A stretch of 64,000 nucleotides of DNA, taken from positions 29,386,860-29,450,859 of the forward strand of contig CM053796.1 of NCBI GenBank assembly GCA_028671895.1, given 5' to 3'. Of the stretch, positions 36,760 to 47,800 are shown piece by piece (the stretch's first letter is position 1; each line of letters begins with the position of its first letter). This DNA is from Oenanthe sinensis. Lineage: Eukaryota > Streptophyta > Magnoliopsida > Apiales > Apiaceae. The position numbers were made by a program, and so were the translations under genes. The notes beneath the pieces are model-generated. The model saw only the letters and a list, made by a program, of their open reading frames with translations, did no database searches and had not been told where the DNA came from.

Positions 36760-38918
36760 AGAATAGCACCTGAACACTCCAGAGCTTTGCGAGACCATTC
36801 CAGGCGATTTTGTCGACTAAAAATCTCATTTTTGGACTCAAATGATCCGCTTCAACAGTAGGTATGTAATGCATCTCTTCATGTTCGATTTCGTCTAATA
36901 TTTCTGCCTCAAATAGCAAAATTCTATTCGAGTTTCTTGATGTTCTTCACTCTTTTATGTATGTATATTTGTAAGTATACACGTTTAATCCTGATCTTGC
37001 CATGTAGCGCTATTGTATAAATGTTTCTGGAATTTAAAAATCCATGACAATAGGGCGCACCCTAATAGGTAAAACCTACATGGACGCCCTCCACTTCTAT
37101 ACTGTATTAAATCACTTTACCTAGAACATTTTCCTTCTACTTGTACCTCCCCATGATTAAAATAAGACCTTCATAGGCCGTGCCCTAACGCTTCATATTT
37201 CTTTGTAATAATAATTATTAGCATATTATGTCTAGTTCCTGCCTCGACACCAACTCGTAACCTTACAGGGAGCGCCTGAACCATGAGCCCATATTCTTAT
37301 TCTAACATCATTTAAGGACGTGCCTTCATTAAGACATACTAAGTGTTGATCCCTTGTCTTCATTTCAGATGGTCCGTGAAGGCGCGTCCAGACTACCATT
37401 CCATCCTTTTCGTGAATTTATTTATAAAAGGTACGGCGAGACCATCACCCCCCCACAAGAATCCCACCTCCACTCTCTCTTAGGACCAAAAAGAAAGTTC
37501 ATATATTTATGGAGTATCTTAGCGGAAACATGCATGAGTTAGGCTTTTCTTAGAAGGAAGCATCTCCACATGTCCTTCCCACAATTATCCCTGAAGAGGC
37601 CGCGCCTAACCCTAAGGCGCGCCCAATCTCGATCAATGTAGAACCTGAACTAGACATAGAAGAGGGAGAGGTGGCGAAACTCACCAGGAAGAATAAAGGC
37701 AAGAAAATAATTGGAGAGCCAGCCGAGACATCTCATACAGGCCTTGAGGGCGTGCTAAAGGAGAAAACTTACCATTATCTCCACCCCCTTCTCTTATCAT
37801 CTTTGTTCATTGGAAGTTGGCAGATCACGAAATTGATCTTGATTGGAGTGTGAAAGTGTTATCTGAGAAGGAGAAAGATCAGATTAGGGCACGCCATGGG
37901 AAGCTGACGTGTGTTAGGCTAAAGACTTTTGTCTTTAACCTTTTGGTCGACTAGACAATGAGGTACTATGACCAGAAGGGCATGTGGGGAGTTCCATCCA
38001 GAAGAATGCGCCCCCATAGGTTTGACTTGAGACCTGTTAGAATCCCTAGGATTGTAATTACGCCAAAATTGGTTGAGTTAGGAGTAGGCGCTCCCTTTCA
38101 TCCATATTTCAGAGCCATATATGAATGGTTTGACATTTCCCCTCTTTAACTTTCTCCCAATGGCTGAAAATTTACCATGGCGCTATACATCATGTACCAC
38201 TCTCTTAGCTTTGGCGCGCCCACTATGAAAGAATTTAGCCATTTCTTCTCTCTAAGGCAAAGCATCAAAGGTTACTTTTTCCTGGTTGTTTGGAAGAAAC
38301 ACAACAAGCGAGACTTTTCTGAGGGAAAACTTCCAATGTTAAAAAATGGAAAGACCCATATTTTTACGTTTATGATACAGAAAGGGTTCAAATACGTTTC
38401 AACAAAACTCCAAGTAAGCATCTAGGCGCGCCCTATGTTACACTAGTATTTTTTCTTTGTTATTTTGTTCTCCTCCTAACACACTAGTTCTTCTTAGTTA
38501 CCAGAACACAAACACACTTAAGTGGCGCCGCCCTTACTAGGGTGGAGACTGTTTTGAACCTTCCCCGGGATCAAAAGGACCTCAAAAACTTTTTCACCAA
38601 CGACAAATTGAAGGAGGCGGTCTTCCTCTCCTAGAGAGTGGGAACGATAGAGCCCACTCCTCCCTCAGACAGTGAAGGTGCGTCCACGGATGAGGAGGGC
38701 CCTCAAGGCGAGTCCTCAAATGAAAGTGACGTGAAACGTGGTATATGCTGACTTGATCCCTTTTTAATGTTGCAACTTGCTATTTTATGCATGCTTATAT
38801 GTAACTGTTCTACTTAGGGTGTGCCCTATGTTACACTCTTGTACTAATAATTTTCCTGTTAACCTGTAGATATGCCCAGAATTCTGCGAAGTTGGGGATC
38901 AAAACCCAAAAGATTATT
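36760..38918 (+). pseudogene. Antisense accessory ORF (Transposase_28/gag-like) of the Tat-like element
   Basis: Exon-like segments on the plus strand run against the orientation of the LTR. They are RIAPEHSRALRDHSRRFC up to a GTATGT donor (36862); a segment from an AG acceptor at 37368 (MVREGASRLPFHPFREFIYK); PEEAAPNPKARPISINVEP with an acidic/Lys tract (37590-37760); and the core KLVELGVGAPFHPYFRAIYE with YIMYHSLSFGAPTMKEF (38065-38250). The last resembles the 'putative gypsy type transposon' domain (PF04195). A GTAAGC donor at 38413 and an AG at about 38500 lead to ETVLNLPRDQKDLKNFF. In-frame stops (for example in ISPL*LSPNG*K) and a frameshift near 37775 make it dead. Tat-lineage elements are known to carry such extra ORFs, often antisense to pol. 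Its function is unknown. It is truncated at copy 2 of the FAF block. Confidence 0.65.
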
Positions 38919-38926
38919 CAATCAGC

Positions 38927-39335
38927 TCATGTCTCTAGAAGCTCCATACTCACCCGATCACCGCCTTGAGGAGTCCGAACAACCTCCGAAAAATTATTCG
39001 GAACAACCGATATCTGTAACCTGCCTTCTTTTCTCACTGTCTCCAAACTGAATCTATGCCTTCCATTCCTGTTCAAACTTGACCAAAGTGGAGGGAAAAT
39101 CCTCACTCTTTTCTCGGCCACTGTGTTTCTTGATTTCTCCGTCGCGACATCCTCGATAACATGATCCCTCCGGTCCTGATACCCTCATTGTCAGGTTCAT
39201 TGATAATAACATCTGAAGTAGTAATTCCACTGGAACCGCTGAGTAAGTAGTTTTGCTTGAAAGATAGAGGTTGTTTCGACGAATGAATGTAGGGAGATTG
39301 TCTCCATTTTGAATAGACGGTGATGAATCGTTCAT
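38927..39335 (-). pseudogene. FAF-domain gene, frameshifted copy 2
   Basis: The copy begins MNDSSPSIQNGDNLPTFIRR like copy 1. It loses 4 bp near 39243 (GATTAACAGAG of copy 1 became GAGTAAG) and 1 bp near 39167 (CCCCTCC to CCCTCC), so the middle is out of frame. The FAF domain itself, AEKRVRIFPPLWSSLNRNGR through SMELLET, stays open only as a separate frame (38927-39121). A TATA box is kept. If transcribed it would not give a full-length protein. The domain has few substitutions, so the damage looks recent relative to the duplication. Confidence 0.82.
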
Positions 39336-40101
39336 CGTAGGTAAAATGTATAGGTAAATTTATGTAATGAGAGAATTTATATAGAGATAGGTGAATTTTT
39401 TTTGGAAGGTTTAAATTTTGGAAACGTAAAATTTCAAGAATTAATAAATGTTATGGGATATGATAGTAATTTTGGGATACCATATTTTGAAATTTATTGT
39501 CAGGATACCATGTTATCTCAATGTAATTTTGGATTATAGTATGCTTCCTCCGTCCCCTTTTACCTGTCTTTTTTTTAAATTTTTTATAGTTAAATTGACT
39601 AGTTTTTTTACTACAAATTAAAAATAGTTCTTTTATAATTTTAAAAAAAATTAAAAAATAAATTTTAAAGTAGATTATATATAGATTCTAATAATATAAA
39701 ATTGAATTTTTTTAATTATATATTATTTTTAAATTACAGTCAAAAGATTAGTTAGTTTGACTGCACAAAAAATAAGGAGGACAAGTAATTGAGGACGGAG
39801 GGAGTATATTATTACTTGATATACTCTCTAGGCCTCCACCTCCTCACATGAATAATTTTATGATTAAATTGATTAAATTTTAATTAAAAACTAAAAATTA
39901 TTATTTTATAATTTTTTCAAACTTAAAGTTATATTTTAAAAAAAATTGAATATATATTTTAGTGTATTGATATTAATTAGAGATAACAGTTAAAACTAAA
40001 ATTTTAATTATAAACTACTTGTACTCTAGTTATTTTTTTTTCTTTTTGAACTTATTTATATAGTTGGGGAAATGCCATTAATACAATACAGCCAGGACGA
40101 T
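38930..40101. repeat. Duplicated FAF block, copy 2
   Basis: Homologous to 34653-35551. The left border coincides with the broken end of the Tat-like accessory ORF. The right border follows GCCATTAATACAATACAGCC. The extra length comes from a Stowaway MITE at 39542-39804 plus small indels. Confidence 0.92.
39542..39804. mobile_element. Stowaway MITE present only in FAF block copy 2
   Basis: The left end TGCTTCCTCCGTCCCCTTTT, then ACCTGTC, pairs with the reversed right end CTCCCTCCGTCCTCAATTAC, then TTGTC. TA flanks both sides. The corresponding place in copy 1 (near 35265) is an empty TA site, so the insertion post-dates the block duplication. Confidence 0.93.
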
Positions 40102-40770
40102 TAACATTAAGAAATCCATCAAAATACATCATTTTATAAAGTCAAAAAATCCATCAGGTTGGTTTTAACTAACCCTGAAGCAGGAGGAGAGACTGCTCGG
40201 GATGGTTCACAAACCCGAAATAACCAGGTTAACATGATTTCTCCAAACAAGCAAGACTTGGACAACCAACAACAGATTTTTCTACTCTCAGACTACCTCA
40301 TTTAGACACTGAATATGTTATGTCAGGTAGTGTTTTATTTAGAGTTAATGGTGTTATATATATTAAGCTTCTAGTTGATTAATTTCTTTCACTTTTCCTC
40401 TCTGAATTGGAATATTTGTTGCCTTGGTATTACTCATGGTGCTAGATTGGATCTTAATGAGATTAAAACGTTGGCTCTTAAGACCTATACATGAACATGG
40501 CGGATAACTAGCTAGTGTTGGATTTCAGAATGCTTCTTGTGTAGTTAGAGCTCTGAAGTATAGTTCCTTAAAATAAATGGATTATTATTCTATTTGAAAT
40601 CTTGGCTTAAGTCCTTACCCGTTTCCAATCCTATTGAGATGGTCACTATCTGGGTTAAGTTTACAAATGCCATGTTCTTCTGAGGGTTTCTGCTATATTA
40701 GTTTTGTCAGGGGACAACCAGTTGCCTTATCTAGGCCTACCTATGAAGTTGTTAAAGTAGAGTCTATTAA
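40102..40770. other. Decayed sequence, possibly LINE-derived
   Basis: A plus-strand frame near 40406-40490 reads LNWNICCLGITHGARLDLNE. This faintly resembles the LSWNCRGLG start of the LINE endonuclease. The context before it (GETARDGSQTRNNQVNM near 40190) could be the end of a LINE ORF1. Stops are frequent. I hold this as a weak suggestion only. Confidence 0.3.
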
Positions 40771-41126
40771 GAGCAACTTTAATGCAAACAACATCCAATG
40801 TTGTTGGCTTCCTCCACCTCACCAAAAAATTAATATTTTATACTTTCTCTCATCCAATTCATTTCTAATAACTTTTATTCTAAATTCACTCCAATCCTAA
40901 ACAACCTTCACAAAGTTGTTAGCAAACATAAAAAAGTTAAAAGCAATGGCAGGTGGTTTGTGGTGGGCCAGCAAGTAGAGTAAAATAATATTAAAATATT
41001 ACAAACAACCGTTGGTAGAATTGAACAACTTTTGCCGGTAACTTTCCAAACAACTTCCTTCTCCAATGGCAAACACCCTTGCCACATCAGCAAACAAGAT
41101 TATAAAACCCCCCATTGTGGGTGCTC
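40771..41126. mobile_element. PIF/Harbinger (Tourist-like) MITE
   Basis: The ends GAGCAACTTTAATGCAAAC and, reversed, GAGCACCCACAATGGGGGG are imperfect inverted repeats of the GAGCA...AATG type. TAA lies on both sides (40768-40770 and 41127-41129), the 3-bp duplication of PIF/Harbinger. The open frames on the minus strand here are not genes. Confidence 0.78.
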
Positions 41127-41130
41127 TAAG

Positions 41131-41420
41131 GAGGCCATGGTTCTCATGGAAATAAGTGTTATGCGGGCCGGTCCTGAGAAACCGAATGTCCAAGTGATTT
41201 AAAATTTTATGCCCAACAATTATATAAATTAAATATATTTAATATATATTTGTGCCTAATTTTTTCTTTTGTGCCGTTAATATTATAATAAAAAAGAAAA
41301 AATGTGTCCCTAAAATTTTATTTTTTACGGCGTCCCCATTCGAGATCATACGCAGCTTGTCGCAAGACCGGCTCTGGTGTTATGAATCGAGGCCATGGTT
41401 TTCATGGAAATAAGTGTTAT
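41131..41420. repeat. 32-bp direct repeats flanking a hAT MITE
   Basis: GAGGCCATGGTTCTCATGGA continuing to AAGTGTTAT (41131-41162) recurs with one change at 41389-41420. The MITE at 41164 lies at the end of the first copy, so a short tandem duplication probably existed before or arose with the insertion. Confidence 0.85.
41164..41376. mobile_element. Small hAT MITE (GGCCGGTC type)
   Basis: The ends CGGGCCGGTCCTGAG and, reversed, CAGAGCCGGTCTTGCG are imperfect inverted repeats. The 8-bp sequence GTGTTATG occurs exactly on both sides (41156-41163 and 41377-41384). The 213-bp AT-rich interior has no ORF. Confidence 0.85.
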
Positions 41421-41535
41421 AAATCCTAGGCATAAATTTCTATGGTTAGTCTGCATGGTCATTCTGATGAGTAAATGACCAAAATTGAAATGGGGTATTA
41501 GAAGTTTCTACAATGTTCTCTGTATTCATCTTCAA

Positions 41536-41814
41536 TGTTGGATATTTGAGTTAATTGTGTTAATAATGCAGAGAAGATAAAAGAGAATAAAATGTGTTTA
41601 TAATAATATAACTCTTTTTCTTATCTTATCTCATTACATAACAACATTATTTATACTGATAGATTGTTCATATAAAAATAGTAATTATACATGTACCATC
41701 AATATTGGTGGTTTCTCTTGTACTACTATTAAAAACTTATTGGTTTATATTTAATAATATATAAACCTCTTATTTAATATTTATTGAATAATAAAAGTTC
41801 TTCATTATTTAACA
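41536..41814 (-). repeat. Copia 3' LTR
   Basis: 279 bp. The polypurine tract AAGGAGGAG (41815-41823, minus) sits directly upstream in element orientation. The pol stop codon lies inside the LTR at 41809-41811. Confidence 0.93.
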
Positions 41815-44800
41815 CTCCTCCTTGAAGAACTTCTTCTTTATGCCAAGCTTATTCCTCAGAGATTCAAACTTTCCTTTTGGAAGTGATTTTGTAAAAATGT
41901 CAGTTAGTTGCTCTTCTGAATGACAGTGAACTAGGCTCACTTTTCCTTTGTTTTCAGCTTCTCGAACGAAGTGATACTTTATTTTGATGTGTTTTGTCTT
42001 TTTATGTTGTATTGGGTTCTTTACAATAGCAATTGCTGATGTGCTATCACAATAAATCTTAGTTATTGGTCGTTATTTTTCACCCAATTCTGCAAGTATC
42101 CTCCTGAATCATATTACTTGATTAACTGCTGCACATGCTGCTATATATTCAACTTCGGCTGTTGATTGAGCAATTATATCTTGCTTTTGACTTAACCAAG
42201 AAAATATACCATTTCTGAGTGAAAACATGTATTCGGAGGTGCTCTTCATATCATTTACTGACCCCGCCCAATCACTATCTGAATATCCTATTAGTTCAAG
42301 ATTTTCCGTAGGTCTGAACCATAATCCATAGTCCAAAGTACCTTTTATATATCACATGACTCTTTTGACAGTCTTCATGTGTAATTGTGTTGGTTTTTGC
42401 ATAAACCTTGATAGCATACTTGTAGCATACATTGTATCTGGCCTTGTTGCAGTTAAATATAGTAAACTACCAATTATACTTCAATATTGTTTAACATCTG
42501 ATTCTCCTGAATCATCATCTTTGCTCAATTTTTCATTTTGAGCCAAGGGAGTTGAAATTGGATTACATCTATCCATGTTAAATTTCTTCAAGATGTTAGT
42601 CGCATAATTTTTCTGACAGATGAAGATGCTTTCTTTTGTTTGATCAATCTCCATCCCTAGAAAGTAATTCATCATACCCAAGTCTGTCATCTCAAACATT
42701 TCCATCATTCATTCCTTAAAAATTATTAATCATTGTCAGGTTACTTCCTGTAACAATGAGATCATCGACATAAAGGGAAAGAATTAATAGATCAGGTCCT
42801 TCCACTTTGATGTATAGGGTAGCTTCATTTGGACTTTTCTTAAATCCTTGTTGATGAAAATATTTTTCAATCTAACTATACCATGCTTGTGGTGCTTGCT
42901 TAAGTCCATACAAAGCTTTTTTCAATCTTAAGACTTTGTCTTCCTTTCCTTTTATTATGAATCATGGTGGTTATTTTATATAGATTTCTTCTTCCAAGAA
43001 TCCATTTAGAAATGCAGATTTTACATCGAGCTGGTAGATATTCCATTTACATTGTGCTTCAAGAGCAAGAATTGTTCTGATTGTATCCTGTCTTGAAATA
43101 GGTGCAAAAGTCTCATTATAATCTACTCCAAATTGTTGTGAATAACCTTTCACAACTAATCTTGCCTTGTTTTTTTTGTATTGAACTATCTGGATTTTAT
43201 TTGGTTTTGGACACCCACTTCATGCCAAGTGTGTCCTTGTGTGGTGGTTTATCAGTGAGTACCCATGTATGGTTCTTTTCAATCATGGAAATTTCTTCTC
43301 TCATTGCATCTCTTCATTCTTTGTGTGGAGCTGCTTGATCGTAATTATTTGGTTCATCCGAGACAAAGTAACAGAATTGAACTTGCTCATGATCTAGATC
43401 TAGTACTCTTTTCGTATTTTCATATAAATCTGACAGTCTTCGAGTTTTTGTAGGTGGTGCATCTGAAAAAACTATCATATTCATACCTTGGTGAATCTGG
43501 ATCATCTGAACTACTCTCAGACTCCTCCGGAAAATGTTGTTGAGGTGGACCAAGTATGACTTGTGTTCTTTCAGGATTGAATGATTCTGTTATTACATAT
43601 TTTTTGTTAATGTCATTCTGCTCCTAATTCCAAGAAGCATTCTCGTCAAATACAACATCTCTGCTGATTTGGAATTTATTGGATTGTGGGTTGTAGACTC
43701 GATAACACTTACTCTGTGAGTTATAGCCAAAGAAGATTCCTTTTTCGGCTTTCTCTTCTAGTTTGTGCCACTTTTGACTAGGCCATAGATGTAACATATG
43801 CATCCAAATATTCGCAAGTGACTTACGGATGGTTTGCGATCAGACCATGCTTCAAGAGGTGTTTGATTATTAACAACCTTCGTGGATAACTGATTCTGAA
43901 GATATACTGCCGTATAGACAACTTCTGCCCAAAACTTATTTGGCAAATCTTTTTCTTCACATACACCATTCTGTTGTGGTGTATACGGAACAATGAGTTG
44001 ATGATGTATACCTTCTATTTCATAGAACTTGTTAAATTTTGATGAGGTATATTCTGTTCCATTATCACTTCTTAGATTTTTAATTTGACATCCACTTTTC
44101 TTCTCGACATAGCTCTTAAACTTATTGAAAGTTTTGAATACTTTCAATTTTTCTTTCAAGAAGTATACCCACGTCATCCGGGAGTAATCGTCAATAAAGA
44201 GGATAAAGTACTTGTTATTGTCTAGTGAAAGAGTTCTCATGGGACCACACACATCTGTGTGTACTAACTCTAATCTATTTGTTACTCTGCATGCTTGACT
44301 AGAAGGGAATGATTTTCTTGACATTTTTCCCAGCTGACATGCATCGCATACACCAGTAATTCCGGAGATTAGAGGAAGCCCTTTGACCATATTTTTATCC
44401 GAAATAAACTTTAAACCTTTTGAATTACTATTCCCAAACCGTTTGTGCCATAACCATATTAATTCGTCTGTTTTGGCTTTGGCATAGACATTTCTTGTAT
44501 TTTATATTGCCAATGAATGGGAAAATATCTTTGTTGCATTTTTATGCAAGCGATGTTACTCCCATTTGGATCATAGATGTCACACGTGTCTCTTTCAAAA
44601 TGAATTAAATATCCATTTTTCATTATTTGAGGAACACTGAGTAAATTCTGATCCAAATTTGGAACATAAAGAACATCATTAATTTGACATGTCCTTTTTT
44701 TTGTTTCCACATCAATAGTACCTTTCCCTTCATATTTCACAATTTCTCCATTGCCCATTTTTACTGGTACCTTAATAGATGGGTCTATTTTGGTGAAATC

Positions 44801-44858
44801 ATGTGAATGTTTGGTCATATAATTCGTACAACCGCTATCAATAAGGCAGACATCCTTT
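41809..44858 (-). pseudogene. Copia pol: protease, integrase, RT, RNase H (broken)
   Basis: From the LARD insertion point the frame reads KDVCLIDSGCTNYMTKHSHD, with protease active site DSG. GAG-pre-integrase follows (VLYVPNLDQNLLSVPQIM) and then integrase zinc site CDACQLGK (about 44345). The integrase core has HTDVCGPM and RSDNGTEYTS, but after TPQQNGV it jumps to CEEKDLPNKFW. The block with the third catalytic residue (Glu of the usual SERKN motif) is deleted. RT has QLDVKSAFLNG and LYVDDLIVTGS (about 42750). RNase H has YSDSDWAG and STAEVEYIA. The C-terminus ends KFFKEEC. In-frame stops (for example TAA before RPITKIY, near 42075) and frame changes interrupt it. Its 5' half (gag) is 12.6 kb away across the LARD. 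Confidence 0.93.
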
Positions 44859-44863
44859 GATTA

Positions 44864-47800
44864 TGTGACGCCCCCAGATCCGGGGTCAGGAATCTAGGTT
44901 GTCACTATCCAATTTTCACCACAATAACATCATTCACCTGCTTTAACCATTATAATAACCAAACATAAAAGCAGTGACCCCAAACCAAACACACAACTCG
45001 AGCTATAGTCTCAGGGAACGAACTTAAAATAATAACGGTTATTACAAACCAATGTAACCTCAGGATCTCACACTACTAATATAACTTCCACATGATGTTA
45101 CATTAGAAGTAAACATTAATCCAAGATCTATTGTCACATTACATATTTTTCAACAAGTCTAGGATTCTAATCTGGAATCCCGTCTTTCTTGCACCATTTA
45201 TCGAAGTCCGGAACCTGGCTAGCTCAAGCTCGAAGCTTCCTGTTCCTTAACATAATACCCGAGGTGGACAATTCACAGTCATCTCTTTCTGCAAGATATA
45301 AGATTTACAAACAGCAAGGATGAGCCAAAGAATGCTCAACAAGTTATTTATCAGAATATTTCAAGGAAAAGGTGATAGCCATAATTATCCCAACTGGATG
45401 TTCAACAATAAAGTACATAACTAGCAACTGATTGAAGATGTATAACCAGTTATATTTCGACAATAAACGACTCAGGGTTCACGATGCAAGAAGATATTCA
45501 CAACAATAATGCAGTTCATGTTACTGCAATACAACAATTTAAGTTTATGATTATTGAGTTTGACAATATCAATAACTTAGCACAATGGCCTCAATCACCG
45601 AGTGCCATTAGTTTGAGTACCAATAAGCAAGCAGTTCATTATACTGCGAAAAGAATGAACGGAAGTTCATCAATTCCCATTAACACTATCAGTAACTTAG
45701 CACCAAGGCTTTCGTTATAGTGTAGGAACAATGAAACTGATATATATACGAATAAACGGTACTCAAAACAACCAACCAACTCAGAGTGGATTACATTCCC
45801 GTTGACACTATCGGTAACACAGCACCTAGGCTTTCGTTACAGTGCAACGTTAAATTCCAATTGGAAGAAACGGGATTAACTGGAAATTTTTCAACGCCTT
45901 ATTGTACTCGATGATCAGTCGCATGTACAATCGACATTTCGTCATTTTCTCTACTAGTAGAAGGACAACCCCTTATCGGGACGTCACCCTAGGCAACTCA
46001 TGGGCCTTTAATTACGGCTGGGTCGTGCGTTCCCGACCTCTTACGCAACTTTTACTCCAGTCCCTGATGAATACTTTAAAAATCATCAAACCTAGAAGGA
46101 AATTTAATCAAACCCTCTAGAATAACAACAATCCACTCTAGGATTTCAATCAACTGTTAAGGAAGGGAATTCAATACCACCTTCCAGAACAACAACAATC
46201 CATCATAGGACTTCATCAACAGATAAGGAAGGGAATTTAATACAACCTTCCAGAACACAACAACAATCCATCACAGGATTTCAATCAACAGATAAGGAAG
46301 GGAATTTAATACAACCTTCCAGAACAACAACGACAATCCATCACAGGATTTCGATCAACAGATAAGGAAGGGAATTTAATACAACCTTCCAGAACAACAC
46401 AACAATCCATCACAGGATTTCATCAACAGATAAGGAAGGGAATTTAATACAACCTTCCAGAACAACAACGACAATCCATCACAGGATTTCATCAACAGAT
46501 AAGGAAGGGAATTTAATACAACCTTCCAGAACAACGACGACAATCCATCACAGGATTTCGATCAACAGATAAGGAAGAGAATTTAATACAACCTTCCAGA
46601 ACAACAACGACAATCCATCACAGGATCTCAATCAACAGATAAGGAAGGGAATTTAATACAACCTTCCAGAACAACAACGACCTATTGTAAGATTTCAATA
46701 TCTGACAATAGCTTGGCTCCCTAAACCAAGTGGGAGTACTCTCGAAACATCTGGGTTGACTCTCAGTCAACGAATTCAACAAGACAGAATCCCTTGAATC
46801 AAGGAGACTCAAGAACGCGACCGGGGAGCCGCTAATACTAGCTAAAATAGACTCCACAAAACATTACAGTTTTGGAGTGAAAAATGGGCCTTAAAGGCAC
46901 CAATACAACTGGGAGGAATATCGGAGTCGGACGTTACCTCCCGAACCTGGAGTTATCGACTCAGAATAAATGCAAAATATCCGAGTCATCGCTCACCATT
47001 TATTATTTAATGAAAAATAATATTTAAAGAAATTTAGACAACTCCAGAATATTTTTAAAGAACAAATAAATATTTTATTAATATTTAGGAGGCCCAGAAT
47101 AGCCCTCGAAAAAATATTAAAAGGATTTAAAAGAATTAAAATATTTAAGCCCAATATAATCAAGATTATTTAATATTTAAATAATCTTAAACGATTCAAC
47201 ATATTTAAATAATATTTAATCAATATTAAATATTATTTAAATAAACCAAAACGAATTGAAAGTTTTTAATCAGTAGTTAAATAATTTTAAATCTCCCAAA
47301 ATATTTAAATAATATTTAATCAATATTAAATAATATTTAAATAATTTCAACGCCCTGAAAGTATTTACTTAACCCTTAAATACTTTCTATATTCTTTAAA
47401 TAATATTTAATAAACTAAATATTATTTAAAACAGTAAACCTCGACTAACTATCGAGACACGCTAGACTACTCCCGGTCGACCATCGAGCACCAAAAAAAG
47501 ATGTACTCGACACCAGATTCAGTTATACAAAACTGAAAGTAAACGTCCTCTAACTTTTTAAGAAGTTCAGAGACATCTCAAAACTAGGTTGAAAAGATCT
47601 CATTCTACTCACAAGAAACAATCTTAAACAACCTACGCATACTTGTGTCCTACATCAGAATAATAGTGATGAAACGTCGGACACTTGCATACTCTAATTT
47701 TTCGAGAAGTTCAGAGTAGCAGACGAATCAAGTTATAAATGAACAAGACAGTTCAAGGGAAATGCCGACGTGCATTTCCAACGACAACAATAAGCTAGAT

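Noticed and set aside
36354..36773. 139-codon plus-strand open frame at the LTR/internal border
   Set aside because: It crosses the LTR edge, polypurine tract and TATA region of the Tat-like element and has no domain match.
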